Numbered from the stretch's first letter, positions 46,013-55,905 are shown. The stretch: DNA of 64,000 bases from Actinomadura barringtoniae (GCF_017573505.1 NZ_JAGEOJ010000001.1:248001-312000); one strand, 5' to 3'. Made by a program: numbers and translations. Notes: a model not told the origin generated them from the letters alone.

Positions 46013-47797
46013 ATGTCAGTGGCGGTTCTCCGCGCGAACGATCCGGACCGGGTGGGCGAGTACGAGCTCACCGGGCGGCTCGGTGAGGGCGGCCAGGGCA
46101 CGGTCTTCCTGGGCAGGCACCTGCGCACGGGGCAGCAGGTGGCCATCAAGCTGCTGCACGCCGAACTGACCGGCGACGACCGGGCGCAGTCCCGTTTCGT
46201 CCGTGAGGTCGGCGTCGCGCAGCGGGTCGCGCCGTTCTGCACGGCGCAGATCCTCGAGGTCGGGGTGCACGAGGACCGCCCGTTCATCGTGAGCGAGTAC
46301 GTGCCCGGCCCGTCGCTGCACCGGCAGGTGGTCGAGAACGGGCCGCTGACCGGCGGAGCGCTGCAGCGGGTCGCGGTCGGGATCGCGACCGCGCTGGTGG
46401 CGATCCACGAGGCGGGCGTCGTGCACCGCGACCTGAAGCCCGCGAACGTGCTGCTCGGCCCGGCCGGCGCGCGCGTCATCGACTTCGGGATCTCGCGGGC
46501 GCTGGACGCGACCACGCACACCGGCGGGCTCGCCGGGACCCCCGTCTACATGGCACCCGAGCAGGCGCGCGGCGAGCAGCCCGAGCCGCCGATGGACATC
46601 TTCGCCTGGGGCGCGACGATCGTGTTCGCGGCGACCGGGGCGCCGCCGTTCGGGTCGGACACGCTGCCGGCGGTGATCAACCGGATCATGAACGGCGAGC
46701 CGGACCTCGGCGCGCTGGAGGGCCCGCTCCGCGACGTCGCCGCCGTCTGCCTCAGCAAGGACGCGGCGCGGCGGCCGCACGCGAGCGAGGTGCTGATGTC
46801 GCTGCTCGGCGGACGGCCGGTGGCCGCGCCCGCGAGCCCGTCCGCCACGGCGTCCGGCGCGTACCCGAGCTCGGCGTCGGGCGCCTACCCGGCCGCGACG
46901 CACGCCGCGGCCCCGGCGCCGCAGCCGATCCCGGAGCCGTTCGAACGCGAGGAGGTCATGTCCGGCATCCTCGAGGCGGGCCGTGACCTTGCCGCGGCGC
47001 GCACTCCGGACGGAACGATCCCGCCGGCCCCGCGCACACTGCCGCCCGCCGCGCCCGAGCCCCGGCCTTCGGTGTACGAGCGCGCACAGCATCACTACGC
47101 GGCTCCTCCGGCGCCCGCAGGCCCGGCACCCGCGCCTGCGCCTGCGCCCGCGCCCGCCTATTTTGAGCAGCCGCAGCAGCAGCCGTACCCCCAGCAACCG
47201 CAGCCTCAGGCTCAGCCGTACGAGCCGCAGGCTCAGCCGTACGAGCCGCAGGCTCAGCCGCATGCGATGCACGAGTACGCGCCGCCGCCCGTCGACGCGG
47301 GACGGATCACGATCGACCCGGCCCGTACCCAGCCGCCGCATCAGCACCGGCGCGGGCGCGGACGGGCGGTCGCGTGGGCGGTGAGTGCGGCGGCGCTGGC
47401 GGCCCTGCTGACCGGGCTCGTGGTCCTCGTTCCGAACATGCACTGGCGTTCGGGCAACGGCACGACGACGGGCAACGACACCACGCCGACCGCGACGACC
47501 GGCACGCAGTCGACCGCCGGGGACGGCTCGACCGGTGGGGACGACACCTCCGGCGACACCGCGACGCCCACGCCGACGCAGACCCACGGCAACTCGGGCG
47601 GATACGTGGAGCCGACGCACACGCCGACCTACCGGCCGACGCCTACTCATTCCTGGACGCCGACCCCCACGCCGACGCCCACCGACACCTGGACGCCCAC
47701 GCCGACCCCGACGCCGACCGACACCGGCAGCGGAAGCGGGAGTGGGAGTGGGAGTGGCAGCGGGAGCGACGGCAGCGGTGGCGGCTACGGCGGCTGA
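46013..47797 (+). CDS. Transmembrane Ser/Thr protein kinase with repetitive outer tail
   Basis: 594 residues. Cytosolic kinase domain ~15-270 with GRLGEGGQGTVFLGR, Lys46 in VAIKLL, HRDLKPAN (Asp140), DFG (157-159) and MAPEQ. A long Ala/Pro/Gln juxtamembrane region (PQAQPYEPQAQPYEP repeats) leads to one TM helix at ~452-475. The outer part is Thr/Pro-rich (TPTPTPTD) and ends in a GSGSGS run. There are no PASTA domains, so it differs from PknB. The tail probably spans the cell wall and may be glycosylated. It lies 3' of the nuclease terminator and is not part of the chaperone/CHAT cluster. Confidence 0.94.
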   Translation: MSVAVLRANDPDRVGEYELTGRLGEGGQGTVFLGRHLRTGQQVAIKLLHAELTGDDRAQSRFVREVGVAQRVAPFCTAQILEVGVHEDRPFIVSEYVPGPSLHRQVVENGPLTGGALQRVAVGIATALVAIHEAGVVHRDLKPANVLLGPAGARVIDFGISRALDATTHTGGLAGTPVYMAPEQARGEQPEPPMDIFAWGATIVFAATGAPPFGSDTLPAVINRIMNGEPDLGALEGPLRDVAAVCLSKDAARRPHASEVLMSLLGGRPVAAPASPSATASGAYPSSASGAYPAATHAAAPAPQPIPEPFEREEVMSGILEAGRDLAAARTPDGTIPPAPRTLPPAAPEPRPSVYERAQHHYAAPPAPAGPAPAPAPAPAPAYFEQPQQQPYPQQPQPQAQPYEPQAQPYEPQAQPHAMHEYAPPPVDAGRITIDPARTQPPHQHRRGRGRAVAWAVSAAALAALLTGLVVLVPNMHWRSGNGTTTGNDTTPTATTGTQSTAGDGSTGGDDTSGDTATPTPTQTHGNSGGYVEPTHTPTYRPTPTHSWTPTPTPTPTDTWTPTPTPTPTDTGSGSGSGSGSGSGSDGSGGGYGG

Positions 47798-47856
47798 TAT
47801 GAGAAATAGGAAGCCGCGACACTGTCATTCGGTCCTGTACGGGGCGTATGATCCAC

Positions 47857-47872
47857 ATCACTTTTCAGTGAT
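47857..47872. promoter_or_regulatory. Palindrome before a small membrane-protein gene
   Basis: ATCACT-TTTC-AGTGAT, perfect 6-bp arms, 12 bases upstream of the ATG at 47884. Its location at the ribosome site suggests either an operator or a stem that blocks translation. Confidence 0.45.
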
Positions 47873-47883
47873 TGAGGTCACAC

Positions 47884-48201
47884 ATGAGCGACGTCGCCGC
47901 CCCCGTCCCCGCTCCCTTTCCGCCGCCCCCCGCCGCCAAGCGCGCGTTCGGGATCGGTCCGGACGGCACCTACACCACGTTCGGACAGGTCCTGGCCTTC
48001 GTCTTCGGCCTGTACTCCATGATCGTCTTCGTGCCGATGGTCTTCCTGGGCGCGATCCTCTACGACCGTTCCGAGGCGCACTTCCCGCAGAACCCCAAGC
48101 GCGCCCGCGCGATGGTCAGATGGTCCTGGCTGAGCCTCACGGTGTTCTCGACGCTCTGCGGCGCGCTCATCTGGGGCGCCGTCATCGCCTCACAGAAGTG
48201 A
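47884..48201 (+). CDS. Small two-TM membrane protein
   Basis: 105 residues. A Pro/Ala-rich start ([16 protein letters not shown]) precedes two hydrophobic segments at ~34-58 and ~78-100 joined by a basic loop ([11 protein letters not shown]). GAGG lies 7 bases before the ATG. It is similar in design to small actinomycete membrane proteins of unknown role. It follows the transmembrane kinase by 86 bp with its own putative regulatory palindrome. Confidence 0.75.
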   Translation: MSDVAAPVPAPFPPPPAAKRAFGIGPDGTYTTFGQVLAFVFGLYSMIVFVPMVFLGAILYDRSEAHFPQNPKRARAMVRWSWLSLTVFSTLCGALIWGAVIASQK

Positions 48202-48265
48202 AGCCCAGCTCCTAGACACGAGGCCCCCGGGAAGAGACGACGGTAAAGCCGGGTTGGGAACGTTC

Positions 48266-49264
48266 ATGAGCGTTCCCTTCTCGGTTCTCGATCTCGCCCC
48301 CGTCGTGAGCGGTTCCACGTCCGGCCAGGCCCTGCGCAACACCCTGGACCTGGCCCGGCATGCCGAACGGCTCGGTTTCCACCGCTATTGGCTGGCCGAG
48401 CATCACGCGATGCCGGGCATCGCCAGCTCGGCGACGGCCGTGCTGATCGGCCAGGTCGCGGCGGCCACGGAACGGCTGCGGGTCGGGTCCGGCGGGATCA
48501 TGCTCCCCAACCACGCGCCGATGGTCGTGGCGGAGCAGTTCGGGACCCTGGAGGCGCTCTACCCCGGGCGGATCGACCTCGGGCTGGGCCGCGCGCCCGG
48601 CACCGACCAGGCGACCGCCCTCGCGCTGCGCCGTTCCCCCGAGGCCCTGTCGGTGGACGACTTCCCCGAGCAGGTCCACGAGCTGCGCGCCTACTTCGAC
48701 AAGCAGAGCAAGGTCACCCCGGCCGCCGGCAACGAGCCGCCGGTGTGGCTGCTCGGCTCCAGCGGCTACAGCGCCCGCCTGGCGGGGCTGCTGGGTCTGC
48801 CGTTCGCGTTCGCCCACCACTTCAGCGCCGAGAACACGCTGCCCGCGCTGGCCCTCTACCGCGAGTCGTTCCGCCCCTCGCCCGCGCTGGAACGCCCGTA
48901 CGCGCTGATCGCCGTCTCGGTCACCGCCGCCGAATCCGACGAGCGGGCGCAGGAGCTGGCCCGCCCGCAGGCGCTGTCGTTCCTCCGCCTCCGGCAGGGG
49001 CGTCCCGGCCTGCTGCCCACCCCGGAGGAGGCCGCGTCGCACCCGTACAGCCCGATCGAGCAGGAGATCATCCAGTCGCGGATCGGCTCGCAGGTCGTCG
49101 GCGGCCCGGACACCGTGCGGCGGCAGATGGACGCGCTGCTCGCCGACACCAAGGCCGACGAGGTGATGGTCACGACGATGGTCTACGACCACGCCGACCG
49201 GCTGCGCTCCTACGACCTGCTCGCCGAGCTCTACGACCTGAGCCCCGAGCCCGCCCTCTCCTGA
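48266..49264 (+). CDS. LLM-class flavin-dependent oxidoreductase (luciferase-like)
   Basis: 332 residues, TIM barrel of the bacterial luciferase-like superfamily. [16 protein letters not shown]..., [20 protein letters not shown] and [20 protein letters not shown] are the signature blocks of the MsnO8/YhbW subgroup, which uses FMNH2 or F420H2 to oxidise small molecules. ATG 48266 is taken; an in-frame TTG lies 12 bases upstream. It ends at a stop followed by an 18-bp tandem repeat and faces the SDR gene end to end. Substrate unknown. Confidence 0.93.
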   Translation: MSVPFSVLDLAPVVSGSTSGQALRNTLDLARHAERLGFHRYWLAEHHAMPGIASSATAVLIGQVAAATERLRVGSGGIMLPNHAPMVVAEQFGTLEALYPGRIDLGLGRAPGTDQATALALRRSPEALSVDDFPEQVHELRAYFDKQSKVTPAAGNEPPVWLLGSSGYSARLAGLLGLPFAFAHHFSAENTLPALALYRESFRPSPALERPYALIAVSVTAAESDERAQELARPQALSFLRLRQGRPGLLPTPEEAASHPYSPIEQEIIQSRIGSQVVGGPDTVRRQMDALLADTKADEVMVTTMVYDHADRLRSYDLLAELYDLSPEPALS

Positions 49265-49282
49265 TGGCCTGACGGCACGCCC

Positions 49283-49318
49283 TGACGGCCTAGCGCGGTC
49301 TGACGGCCTAGCGCGGTC
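49283..49318. repeat. 18-bp tandem duplication holding the SDR stop
   Basis: TGACGGCCTAGCGCGGTC at 49283-49300 and again at 49301-49318, identical. The minus-strand TAG of the SDR gene is in the second copy. Confidence 0.93.
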
Positions 49319-50141
49319 TGATCTTGTAGTCGTACGGGAGGGTGCCGGGGTCGAGCAGGGTGGTGCCGCCGTCGACCGTGAGGACGGCGCCGTTGACGTA
49401 CGACGCCTGCGGGCCGAGCAGCCACAGGATCGCCGCGGCGGCCTCCTCCGGCACGCCCGGACGGCCCTGCGGGACCAGCCGGGTGACCTCGTCGTACGCC
49501 TCGTCCCTGGTCAGGCCGAGCGGCTCGCCGAACTCGCGCATCTCCTCATCGGCCATCTCGGTCCGCACCCAACCCGGGCAGACCACGTTGGCGCGCACGC
49601 CGCGCGAGCCGTAGTCGGCGGCGATCGTCTGCGTGAGCATGGTCAGCCCGGCCTTGGAGGTCGCGTACGCGGCGGCTCCGGTGGAGGCGCGCAGCGCGGC
49701 GATCGAGCTGACGGCGACCAGTGCGCCACGCGCCTTGATCAGGTGCGGCAGCGCGGCCTTGGCCAGCAGGAACACCGACGTCAGGTTGGTCCGCAGGCTG
49801 GCGTCCCAGTCCTCCGCCGACAGGTCGAGAACGCCGCCGGGCAGCATCACGCCCGCATTGGCCACCACGCCGTCCAGCCGCCCGTACGACTCGACGATCC
49901 CGTCCACCAGCGCTGTTACCGCGTCGGCGGAGGTCACGTCGGCGACCCGGGCGTCGGCCCTGGACACGCCGTCCAGCGACTCCTTGCGGCGGCCGCAGAT
50001 CACCACCCGGGCGCCCTCGTCGAGCGCGGCACGGGCGACGGCGGCGCCGATGCCGCTGCCGCCGCCCGTCACGAGCAGCACACGCTCGCCGTTCAGGCGC
50101 TCATCCGTCACGCGCTCATCCGTCACGCGCTCATTCGTCAC
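49308..50141 (-). CDS. Short-chain dehydrogenase/reductase
   Basis: 277 residues, classical SDR: TGGGSGIGAAVARAALDEG for NAD(P), NAGVMLPGG, catalytic Ser in AVSSIAALRA and YATSK with Tyr and Lys. It should oxidise or reduce an alcohol/ketone. The gene lies 4 bp after the GabT stop, so both are on one transcript; a role in amino-acid or GABA-type catabolism is inferred. The N-terminus is odd: three 15-bp DNA repeats give VTNER-VTDER-VTDER, and each copy has a GTG that could serve as start. Confidence 0.9.
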   Translation of the reverse strand: MTNERVTDERVTDERLNGERVLLVTGGGSGIGAAVARAALDEGARVVICGRRKESLDGVSRADARVADVTSADAVTALVDGIVESYGRLDGVVANAGVMLPGGVLDLSAEDWDASLRTNLTSVFLLAKAALPHLIKARGALVAVSSIAALRASTGAAAYATSKAGLTMLTQTIAADYGSRGVRANVVCPGWVRTEMADEEMREFGEPLGLTRDEAYDEVTRLVPQGRPGVPEEAAAAILWLLGPQASYVNGAVLTVDGGTTLLDPGTLPYDYKIRPR

Positions 50142-50150
50142 GCGCTCAGC
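50097..50150. repeat. 15-bp tandem repeat over the SDR start and GabT stop
   Basis: Units GCGCTCATCCGTCAC at 50097 and 50112, and a one-base variant at 50127, with a partial fourth to 50150. On the minus strand each unit offers a GTG start in frame, so copy number changes would shift the SDR start without a frameshift. Confidence 0.92.
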
Positions 50151-51540
50151 CTGCGAGAGCCTCCCCGAGGATGTCCAGCCCCTCGTTCAGCAGATCCATC
50201 GGGATGACCAGCGGCGGCAGGAACCGCAGCACGTTGCCGTAGGTCCCGGCGGTCAGCACCAGCAGCCCGGCCTGGTGGCAGCGGCGCGCGAGCTCGGCGG
50301 TGCGCGCGGCGTCGGGCTCCTTGGTGCCGGGGTGAACGATCTCGATCGCGGTCATCGCGCCGCGCCCGCGCACGTCGCCGATCTCCGCGTGCTTTCCGGC
50401 CAGCTCGCGCAGCCGCGGCAGCATGACCTCGCCGATCTCACGCGCCCGCGCGACCAGCCCGGACGCCTCGATCTCCTCCAGGACGGCCAGCGCCGCCTCG
50501 CACGCCACCGGATTGCCGCCGTACGTGCCGCCGAGGCCGCCGCCGTGCACGCGGTCCATCAGGTCGGCGCGGCCGGTGACCGCCGCCAGCGGCAGGCCGC
50601 CCGCGATGCCCTTGGCGGTGGTGACGATGTCGGGCACGATCCCCTCGTGCTCGCAGGCGAACAGGTCGCCGGTGCGGGCGAACCCGGTCTGGACCTCGTC
50701 GGCGATGAAGACGATCCCGTTCTCCCGGCAGAAGTCGGCGATCGCGGGCAGGAAGCCCGGCGCGGGCTCGATGAAGCCGCCCTCGCCCTGGATCGGTTCG
50801 ATCACGACGGCCGCCACCGCGTCCGCGCCGATCTGCTTGCTGATCTGGTCGATCGCCTGCGCCGCCGCCTCAGGCCCGCAGTCGTCGGGCCCGGTCGGCC
50901 AGCGGAACGGGTAGGCCATCGGCATCCGGTACACGTCGGAGGCGTACGGGCCGAAGCCGTGCTTGTACGGCATGCTCTTGGCGGTCAGCGTCATCGTGAG
51001 CAGGGTCCGGCCGTGGTAGCCGTGGTCGAACGCCACGACCGCCTGCCGCCCGGTGGCGTACCGCGCGATCTTGACGGCGTTCTCCACGGCCTCGGCGCCA
51101 CTGTTGACCAGGAACGTGCGCTTGTCGTGGTCGCCCGGCGTGATCCGGTTGAGCGCCTCGCAGACCGCGACGTACGACTCGTACGGCGCGACCATGAAGC
51201 AGGTGTGCGTGAACCGCTCCACCTGCGCCTTCACCCGCTCGGCCACCCGCGCGTTGGCGTTGCCGACGTTGACCACGGCGATGCCGGAGCCGAAGTCGAT
51301 CAGCGAGTTGCCGTCCGCGTCGACGACCACGCCGCCGCCCGCGTCGGTCACGTACACGGGCAGAACGCTGCCGACGCCCGGCGGGACGGCGGCCTTGCGG
51401 CGCTCCTGCAGCTCCCTGGACCGCGGGCCCGGGATCTCGGTGACGATACGGCGTACCTGCGGTGGTTCATAGCTGGGCACGGCTTGGCTGGTCATGGCGT
51501 TGCTGGGCACGGCGTTGCTGGTCATGGGGTTGCTGGTCAT
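50146..51540 (-). CDS. gabT: 4-aminobutyrate aminotransferase
   Basis: 464 residues, class III PLP aminotransferase. Markers: [58 protein letters not shown] and PLP-Lys310 in [14 protein letters not shown]. It transfers the amino group of GABA to 2-oxoglutarate, giving succinate semialdehyde. The N-terminus holds repeated MTSN-type segments with several ATGs in frame; a TTATGT -10 like box about 8 bases upstream of ATG 51540 suggests a leaderless or nearly leaderless transcript. It is divergent from the PucR regulator, and an aldehyde dehydrogenase lies beyond that, as in GABA catabolic clusters. Confidence 0.93.
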   Translation of the reverse strand: MTSNPMTSNAVPSNAMTSQAVPSYEPPQVRRIVTEIPGPRSRELQERRKAAVPPGVGSVLPVYVTDAGGGVVVDADGNSLIDFGSGIAVVNVGNANARVAERVKAQVERFTHTCFMVAPYESYVAVCEALNRITPGDHDKRTFLVNSGAEAVENAVKIARYATGRQAVVAFDHGYHGRTLLTMTLTAKSMPYKHGFGPYASDVYRMPMAYPFRWPTGPDDCGPEAAAQAIDQISKQIGADAVAAVVIEPIQGEGGFIEPAPGFLPAIADFCRENGIVFIADEVQTGFARTGDLFACEHEGIVPDIVTTAKGIAGGLPLAAVTGRADLMDRVHGGGLGGTYGGNPVACEAALAVLEEIEASGLVARAREIGEVMLPRLRELAGKHAEIGDVRGRGAMTAIEIVHPGTKEPDAARTAELARRCHQAGLLVLTAGTYGNVLRFLPPLVIPMDLLNEGLDILGEALAG

Positions 51541-51586
51541 GGCGCGAACATAAGCCGCCGACCGCCTACGCTAGAACAGTACGAGA

Positions 51587-51605
51587 CGGCGAATCACCGT
51601 CGCCG
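51587..51605. promoter_or_regulatory. Inverted repeat between gabT and the PucR gene
   Basis: CGGCGA-N7-TCGCCG (51587-51592 and 51600-51605) in the 99-bp divergent region, ~35 bp before the pucR-type ATG. A possible site for the PucR protein, which would control both directions. Confidence 0.4.
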
Positions 51606-51639
51606 GACTGGACACCGTGCACAACCCCGAGGACCAGCG

Positions 51640-53109
51640 ATGCCGCCTAGCCTGTCCCGCGTGATCGCCCTGAGCCGGCTCGGCCTGCGGTCGCTGACGG
51701 AGGCGCCGAAGGACGTGCCGGTCCGGTGGGTGTCGGTCAGCGAGCTGGAGGACCCCACGCCGTTCCTGGAGGGCGGCGAGCTGGTCCTGACCACCGGCAT
51801 GCGCCTGACCCCGGAGAACGCCGCCGGCTACGTCGCCCGCCTGGTCGAACGGGGCGTGGCCGGGCTGGGCTTCGCGGTCGGTGTGATCCACGACAAGGTG
51901 CCGCCGGAGCTGGTGGAGGCCGCCCGCGAGCAGGGGCTGGCGCTGCTGGAGGTCCCCAAGCCCGTCCCGTTCATCGCGATCGGCAAGGCCGTCTCCCGGA
52001 TGCTGGCCGCCGAGTGGTACGAGGACACCACCCGCGCCTACCAGGCCCAGCGGGAGCTCACCCGGGCCGCGCTCAAGGGTCCCGGCCCGCTGATCACCCG
52101 CCTGGCCCGCGAGCTGGGCGGGTGGGCGCTGTTGCTGGACCCGTCGGGCGCCGTACGGAACGCCGAACCCGCCCGCGCCCGCCGCCGCGCCGCCGCCCTG
52201 GCCGCCGAACTGCCACGCCTGCGCGGCACCGCCAGCGTGTCCCTCTCGGAGGGCGGCGGTGGCAGCGAGGGCGACCATGTCGTCCTCCAGGCGATCGGCC
52301 TCAACAAGCGGCCGCGCGGCTACCTGGCCGTCGGAACGCCCGAGCCGCTCCCCCACGTCGGCCACACGATCGTCGGCGCCGCCGTGTCCCTGCTCACCCT
52401 CAAGTCCGAAACCCCGCGCACCGGCCGCGCTCTCCGCGCCGAACTGGCCGCCCACCTCCTCGGCCTCCCCGAGGAGACCCCGACCCCGCACCGCGTCCTG
52501 GCCGCCTCCGCCGCGACCTCCGCCTCCGGCGCGACCTCCGCCTCCGGCGCTGAGGTCCTCGACGCCCTGGAGGCGGACCCGGCGGGCGAACGCTGCCTCG
52601 CCGTTCCGCTGGACGACGCTCTCGCCGTGATCGTCCCCGACGCCCTCACCGACCAGGTGGTCGCGCTCGTCGCCGCGTACGGGAGCGTGGGGGTCAGCGC
52701 CCCGGCCTCCGGCGCGGACCTGGAACGGGCGCTGCGCGAGGCCGAGCAGGCGCTGGCGGCGGCGCGGCGGACCGGGCGGGACGTGCTCCACTACGGCGAT
52801 CTGCCCGGCCAGAGCGTGCTGGGCCTGATGGACCCGGGCCCGGCCCAGGGCTTCGCTGAGGCGCTGCTCGCCCCGCTGGAAGCCGAGGGGCTGGTCCCGT
52901 CACTGCGCGCTTACATCGAGGCGAACGGCCAGGGCGAGACGGCCGCCCGCACGCTGGGCGTGCACCGGCACACCCTGCGCACCCGCATGCAGAAGGCCGC
53001 CCGTCTCCTCGGCCGGGACCTGGACGACCCCGCCGTACGGGCCGAGCTGTGGATCGCACTCGCCCTGTCGGCCAATCACGACGGCCCGATTGGCCACCCT
53101 GGAGACTAG
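51640..53109 (+). CDS. PucR-family transcriptional regulator
   Basis: 489 residues. The N-terminal PucR domain (WVSVSELEDPTPFLEGGELV LTTGMRL) senses the metabolite; the C-terminal helix-turn-helix of the CdaR/HTH_30 type reads YIEANGQGETAARTLGVHRH then TLRTRMQKAARLLGRDL. A poorly conserved middle contains a short ATSASGATSASG repeat. GAGG lies 8 bases before the ATG. Placed between gabT and the aldehyde dehydrogenase gene, it most likely activates GABA or related amine catabolism. The metabolite is inferred, not seen. Confidence 0.93.
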   Translation: MPPSLSRVIALSRLGLRSLTEAPKDVPVRWVSVSELEDPTPFLEGGELVLTTGMRLTPENAAGYVARLVERGVAGLGFAVGVIHDKVPPELVEAAREQGLALLEVPKPVPFIAIGKAVSRMLAAEWYEDTTRAYQAQRELTRAALKGPGPLITRLARELGGWALLLDPSGAVRNAEPARARRRAAALAAELPRLRGTASVSLSEGGGGSEGDHVVLQAIGLNKRPRGYLAVGTPEPLPHVGHTIVGAAVSLLTLKSETPRTGRALRAELAAHLLGLPEETPTPHRVLAASAATSASGATSASGAEVLDALEADPAGERCLAVPLDDALAVIVPDALTDQVVALVAAYGSVGVSAPASGADLERALREAEQALAAARRTGRDVLHYGDLPGQSVLGLMDPGPAQGFAEALLAPLEAEGLVPSLRAYIEANGQGETAARTLGVHRHTLRTRMQKAARLLGRDLDDPAVRAELWIALALSANHDGPIGHPGD

Positions 53110-53140
53110 AAGCCGGGGCACGCGGAGATAGCGTGAAGGC

Positions 53141-54568
53141 ATGAACGTGACCCCATTCTGGCTCGCCGGTCGCCCCGCGACCGGTGGCGGTGAGCTGACC
53201 GTTACCCACCCTTACGACGGCCGCGTCGTCGGCACGGTCGCCGTACCGACCCCCGAGCAGGTGGAGGAGGCGCTGGCCGCCGCCGACGCGGTCGCCGCCG
53301 AGGCCGCGGCGCTGCCGGTGCACGTGCGGGCCGAGGCCCTCGCGCACGTGTCGCGGCGCCTCGAAGAGCGTTCCGAGGAACTCGCCAAGCTGATCACGGC
53401 CGAGAACGGCAAGCCGCTGATGTGGGCGCGGATCGAGGTGAAGCGCGCGATCTCCACGTTCCGCTTCGCGGCCGAGGAGACCCGCCGCTGGAGCGCCACG
53501 ACCCAGCGCCTGGACACCGAGGAGGGCGGCGTCGGGCGGCTCGCCTACGTCACCCGCGAGCCCAAGGGCCCGGTGCTCGGCATCTCGCCGTTCAACTTCC
53601 CGCTGAACCTGACCGCGCACAAGATCGCGCCGGCCATCGCGGTCGGCGCCCCGATCGTGGTGAAGCCCGCCCCCGCGACGCCGCTGTCGGCGCTGCTGCT
53701 CGGCGAGCTGCTCGCCGAGACGAACCTGCCCGCCGGGATGTTCTCGGTGCTGCCGGTGCTGAACGAGGACGCCTCGACGCTCGTCCAGGACACGCGGCTG
53801 CCGATCGTCTCGTTCACCGGCTCCGTGCCCGTCGGCTGGATGATCAACGACGAGGTGCCGCGCAAGCACGTCACGCTGGAGCTCGGCGGCAACGGCGCGG
53901 CGGTCGTGCTCGGCGACTCCGACCTGGACTGGGCCGCCTCCCGCATCGGCCTGTTCTCCAACTACCAGGCCGGGCAGAGCTGCATCGCGGTCCAGCGCGT
54001 CTACATCGACCGTTCGGTGTACGAGGAGTTCGTGCCCAAGCTGGTCGAGGTCGTGAACGGTCTGGTCACCGGCGACCCGTGGGACGACAAGACCCAGGTC
54101 GGCCCGCTGGTGTCCACCGACGCCGCCGAGCGCGTCGAGTCCTGGGTGAACGAGGCCGTCGCCTCGGGCGCCAAGGTCCTCGCCGGCGGCACCCGCGAGG
54201 GCGCCGCGTACGCCCCGACGATCCTCGCCGACGTGCACGAGGGCGCCAAGGTGCTCCGCGAGGAGGTCTTCGGCCCGGTCCTGGTCGTCCAGCCGGTCGA
54301 CACCGTGGACGAGGCGTTCGCGAAGGTCAACGACTCCAAGTTCGGCCTGCAGGCGGGCGTCTTCACCCGCAACATGGATATCGCCTTCCGCGCCCACCGC
54401 GAGCTCAAGGTCGGCGGCGTCATCATCGGCGACGTCCCCTCCTACCGCGCCGACCAGATGCCCTACGGCGGCGTGAAGGACTCCGGCGTAGGCCGCGAGG
54501 GCCTCCGCTCCGCGATGACCGACTACACCGAAGAGAAGGTCATGGTCCTCACAGGCCTCCCCCTCTGA
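53141..54568 (+). CDS. Aldehyde dehydrogenase, succinate-semialdehyde type
   Basis: 475 residues, NAD(P)-dependent ALDH. Catalytic residues: Asn in GISPFNFPLNLTAHK, Glu247 in VTLELGGNG and Cys281 in AGQSCIAVQ. It oxidises an aldehyde to the acid; next to GabT and PucR, succinate semialdehyde or a similar omega-amino-derived aldehyde is the likely substrate. The gene starts 31 bp after the PucR stop on the same strand and ends at a perfect hairpin. The protein sequence alone does not decide between GabD and other semialdehyde dehydrogenases, so I give no symbol. Confidence 0.92.
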   Translation: MNVTPFWLAGRPATGGGELTVTHPYDGRVVGTVAVPTPEQVEEALAAADAVAAEAAALPVHVRAEALAHVSRRLEERSEELAKLITAENGKPLMWARIEVKRAISTFRFAAEETRRWSATTQRLDTEEGGVGRLAYVTREPKGPVLGISPFNFPLNLTAHKIAPAIAVGAPIVVKPAPATPLSALLLGELLAETNLPAGMFSVLPVLNEDASTLVQDTRLPIVSFTGSVPVGWMINDEVPRKHVTLELGGNGAAVVLGDSDLDWAASRIGLFSNYQAGQSCIAVQRVYIDRSVYEEFVPKLVEVVNGLVTGDPWDDKTQVGPLVSTDAAERVESWVNEAVASGAKVLAGGTREGAAYAPTILADVHEGAKVLREEVFGPVLVVQPVDTVDEAFAKVNDSKFGLQAGVFTRNMDIAFRAHRELKVGGVIIGDVPSYRADQMPYGGVKDSGVGREGLRSAMTDYTEEKVMVLTGLPL

Positions 54569-54582
54569 TCGGTTGGCGTACG

Positions 54583-54615
54583 AGAAGTCCCCGCGGATCA
54601 CCCGCGGGGACTTCT
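54583..54615. terminator. Bidirectional hairpin terminator
   Basis: AGAAGTCCCCGCGG (54583-54596) pairs perfectly with 54602-54615 around a 5-nt loop, between the convergent ALDH and serine-hydrolase genes. TTTTC follows on the plus strand. Confidence 0.92.
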
Positions 54616-54635
54616 ACGTTTTCATGTGCAGGGAA

Positions 54636-55802
54636 TCATGAGCAGAAGGCGTTCTCCATGGCCTTCATGGCGGCGTAGTCCTGCTTGCGGCTGTCGTCGG
54701 CCAGCTGCGTCGAGATGCTGACGCTGACCGCGCGGCGTCCGTCGGGGGTGACGGCGTCGCGGGTCATGAAGCCCGGGGTGTCGCCGCCGTGCCCCCAGAC
54801 GCCCGCCTTGCTGCACTTCAACGGGAACCAGAACAACCCGAGCCCATAGCGCGATCCGCTGAACGGATCATCCGTGATCCCCGTCGGCACCGTCCGCTGC
54901 ATCTCCTTCAGCTGCGCAGGCTTGAGCAGCCGTCCGCCGATCAGCGCCTTGAAGAACCGGTTGAGATCGGTGGTGGTCGTGATGATCTCGCCCGCCGAGG
55001 CCGCCCAGCCATAGTCCATCGCCGTGACGTCGTACAGCTTCCCGCCGGGCGCGAACTGCTGGTAGCCGCGGGCGCTCGGCTGCGGCAGCCCGTACCGGCG
55101 ACCGGCGACCGAGGTGTCGCGCAATCCGAGCGGGCTCAGCACCCGATCCTGCACCTCGCGGTCCCAGCTACGCCCGGTCGCCTTCTTGATGACCATCCCC
55201 AGCAGCAGATATCCCGTGTTGGTGTAATCCCACTTGGCGCCGGGCTCGAAGTTGGGCTTGTGCCGCATGGCGCCCGCGACCAGGTCCTCGGGCGTGTGGT
55301 GCTCGAACCGATGCGCGTAGAACGCCTCCGGCGAGTCGAGCGGCAGATCCTCGGTGTAGTTGTGCAGCCCGCTGGTGTGCTGGAGCAGCCAGCGGAGAGT
55401 GATCTTCGTTCCGTCGTTCCCGTTGCCCTTGACCACGCCCGGCAGCCACTTCTCCACGGTGTCGTCCAGGCTGAGCTTGCCCTCGCCCGCCAGCTGGAGC
55501 ACCACGGTCGCCACGTAGGTCTTGGTGTTGCTGCCCGCCCGGAAGTACGACCCGTTCCGCATGGGCCGCCCCGTCCGGAGATCGACCACCCCCGCCTTGG
55601 CCTTCACGGTCCCCCGTTTGGTGTCCGCCTCCCCGATCACACCGGAGACCCCCGTAGCGCGCACCGCGTCAATGTCACGCTGAAACGACGAGCGCTCCGA
55701 GCGCGGCGCGGAGGCCTGCGCAGGCGCCACCCCCGCCGCCAGCACCACCAAGGCACCCGAGGCCGCGACCGTTCCACGACGGATCGTTGACTGCATCTGC
55801 AT
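54636..55802 (-). CDS. Secreted class C beta-lactamase-like serine hydrolase (DD-peptidase type)
   Basis: 388 residues with a signal peptide (TIRRGTVAASGALVVLAAGV, cleavage near AQASA). Active-site motifs: SNTK (Ser91, Lys94), YTN in KWDYTNTGYLLLG and HGG in GVWGHGGDTPG. This is the serine D-Ala-D-Ala carboxypeptidase/esterase branch rather than a true AmpC by its YTN and HGG forms. A disulphide between FPLKCSKAG and the final FCS is possible. GGAGAGGAC lies just before the ATG at 55802. It acts outside the membrane, on cell-wall peptides or on small esters. Confidence 0.92.
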   Translation of the reverse strand: MQMQSTIRRGTVAASGALVVLAAGVAPAQASAPRSERSSFQRDIDAVRATGVSGVIGEADTKRGTVKAKAGVVDLRTGRPMRNGSYFRAGSNTKTYVATVVLQLAGEGKLSLDDTVEKWLPGVVKGNGNDGTKITLRWLLQHTSGLHNYTEDLPLDSPEAFYAHRFEHHTPEDLVAGAMRHKPNFEPGAKWDYTNTGYLLLGMVIKKATGRSWDREVQDRVLSPLGLRDTSVAGRRYGLPQPSARGYQQFAPGGKLYDVTAMDYGWAASAGEIITTTTDLNRFFKALIGGRLLKPAQLKEMQRTVPTGITDDPFSGSRYGLGLFWFPLKCSKAGVWGHGGDTPGFMTRDAVTPDGRRAVSVSISTQLADDSRKQDYAAMKAMENAFCS

Positions 55803-55905
55803 GTCCTCTCCACTGTCGACCGCCGCCCGCCCGGAACGTTACGGAGCGCGAGCGGCCCGTACGACCGTGTCACCCGGTGTGCCAAGAGTGGAGCCAGCCC
55901 CATTC

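Noticed and set aside
46013..47797. Transmembrane Ser/Thr kinase as part of the chaperone/CHAT system
   Set aside because: A secreted nuclease gene, a terminator and a repeat separate it from the cluster, and the cluster has its own soluble kinase.
54636..55802. AmpC-type antibiotic resistance gene
   Set aside because: The SxxK, YTN and HGG motifs fit the broad serine DD-peptidase/esterase branch; nothing specific to resistance enzymes is seen.
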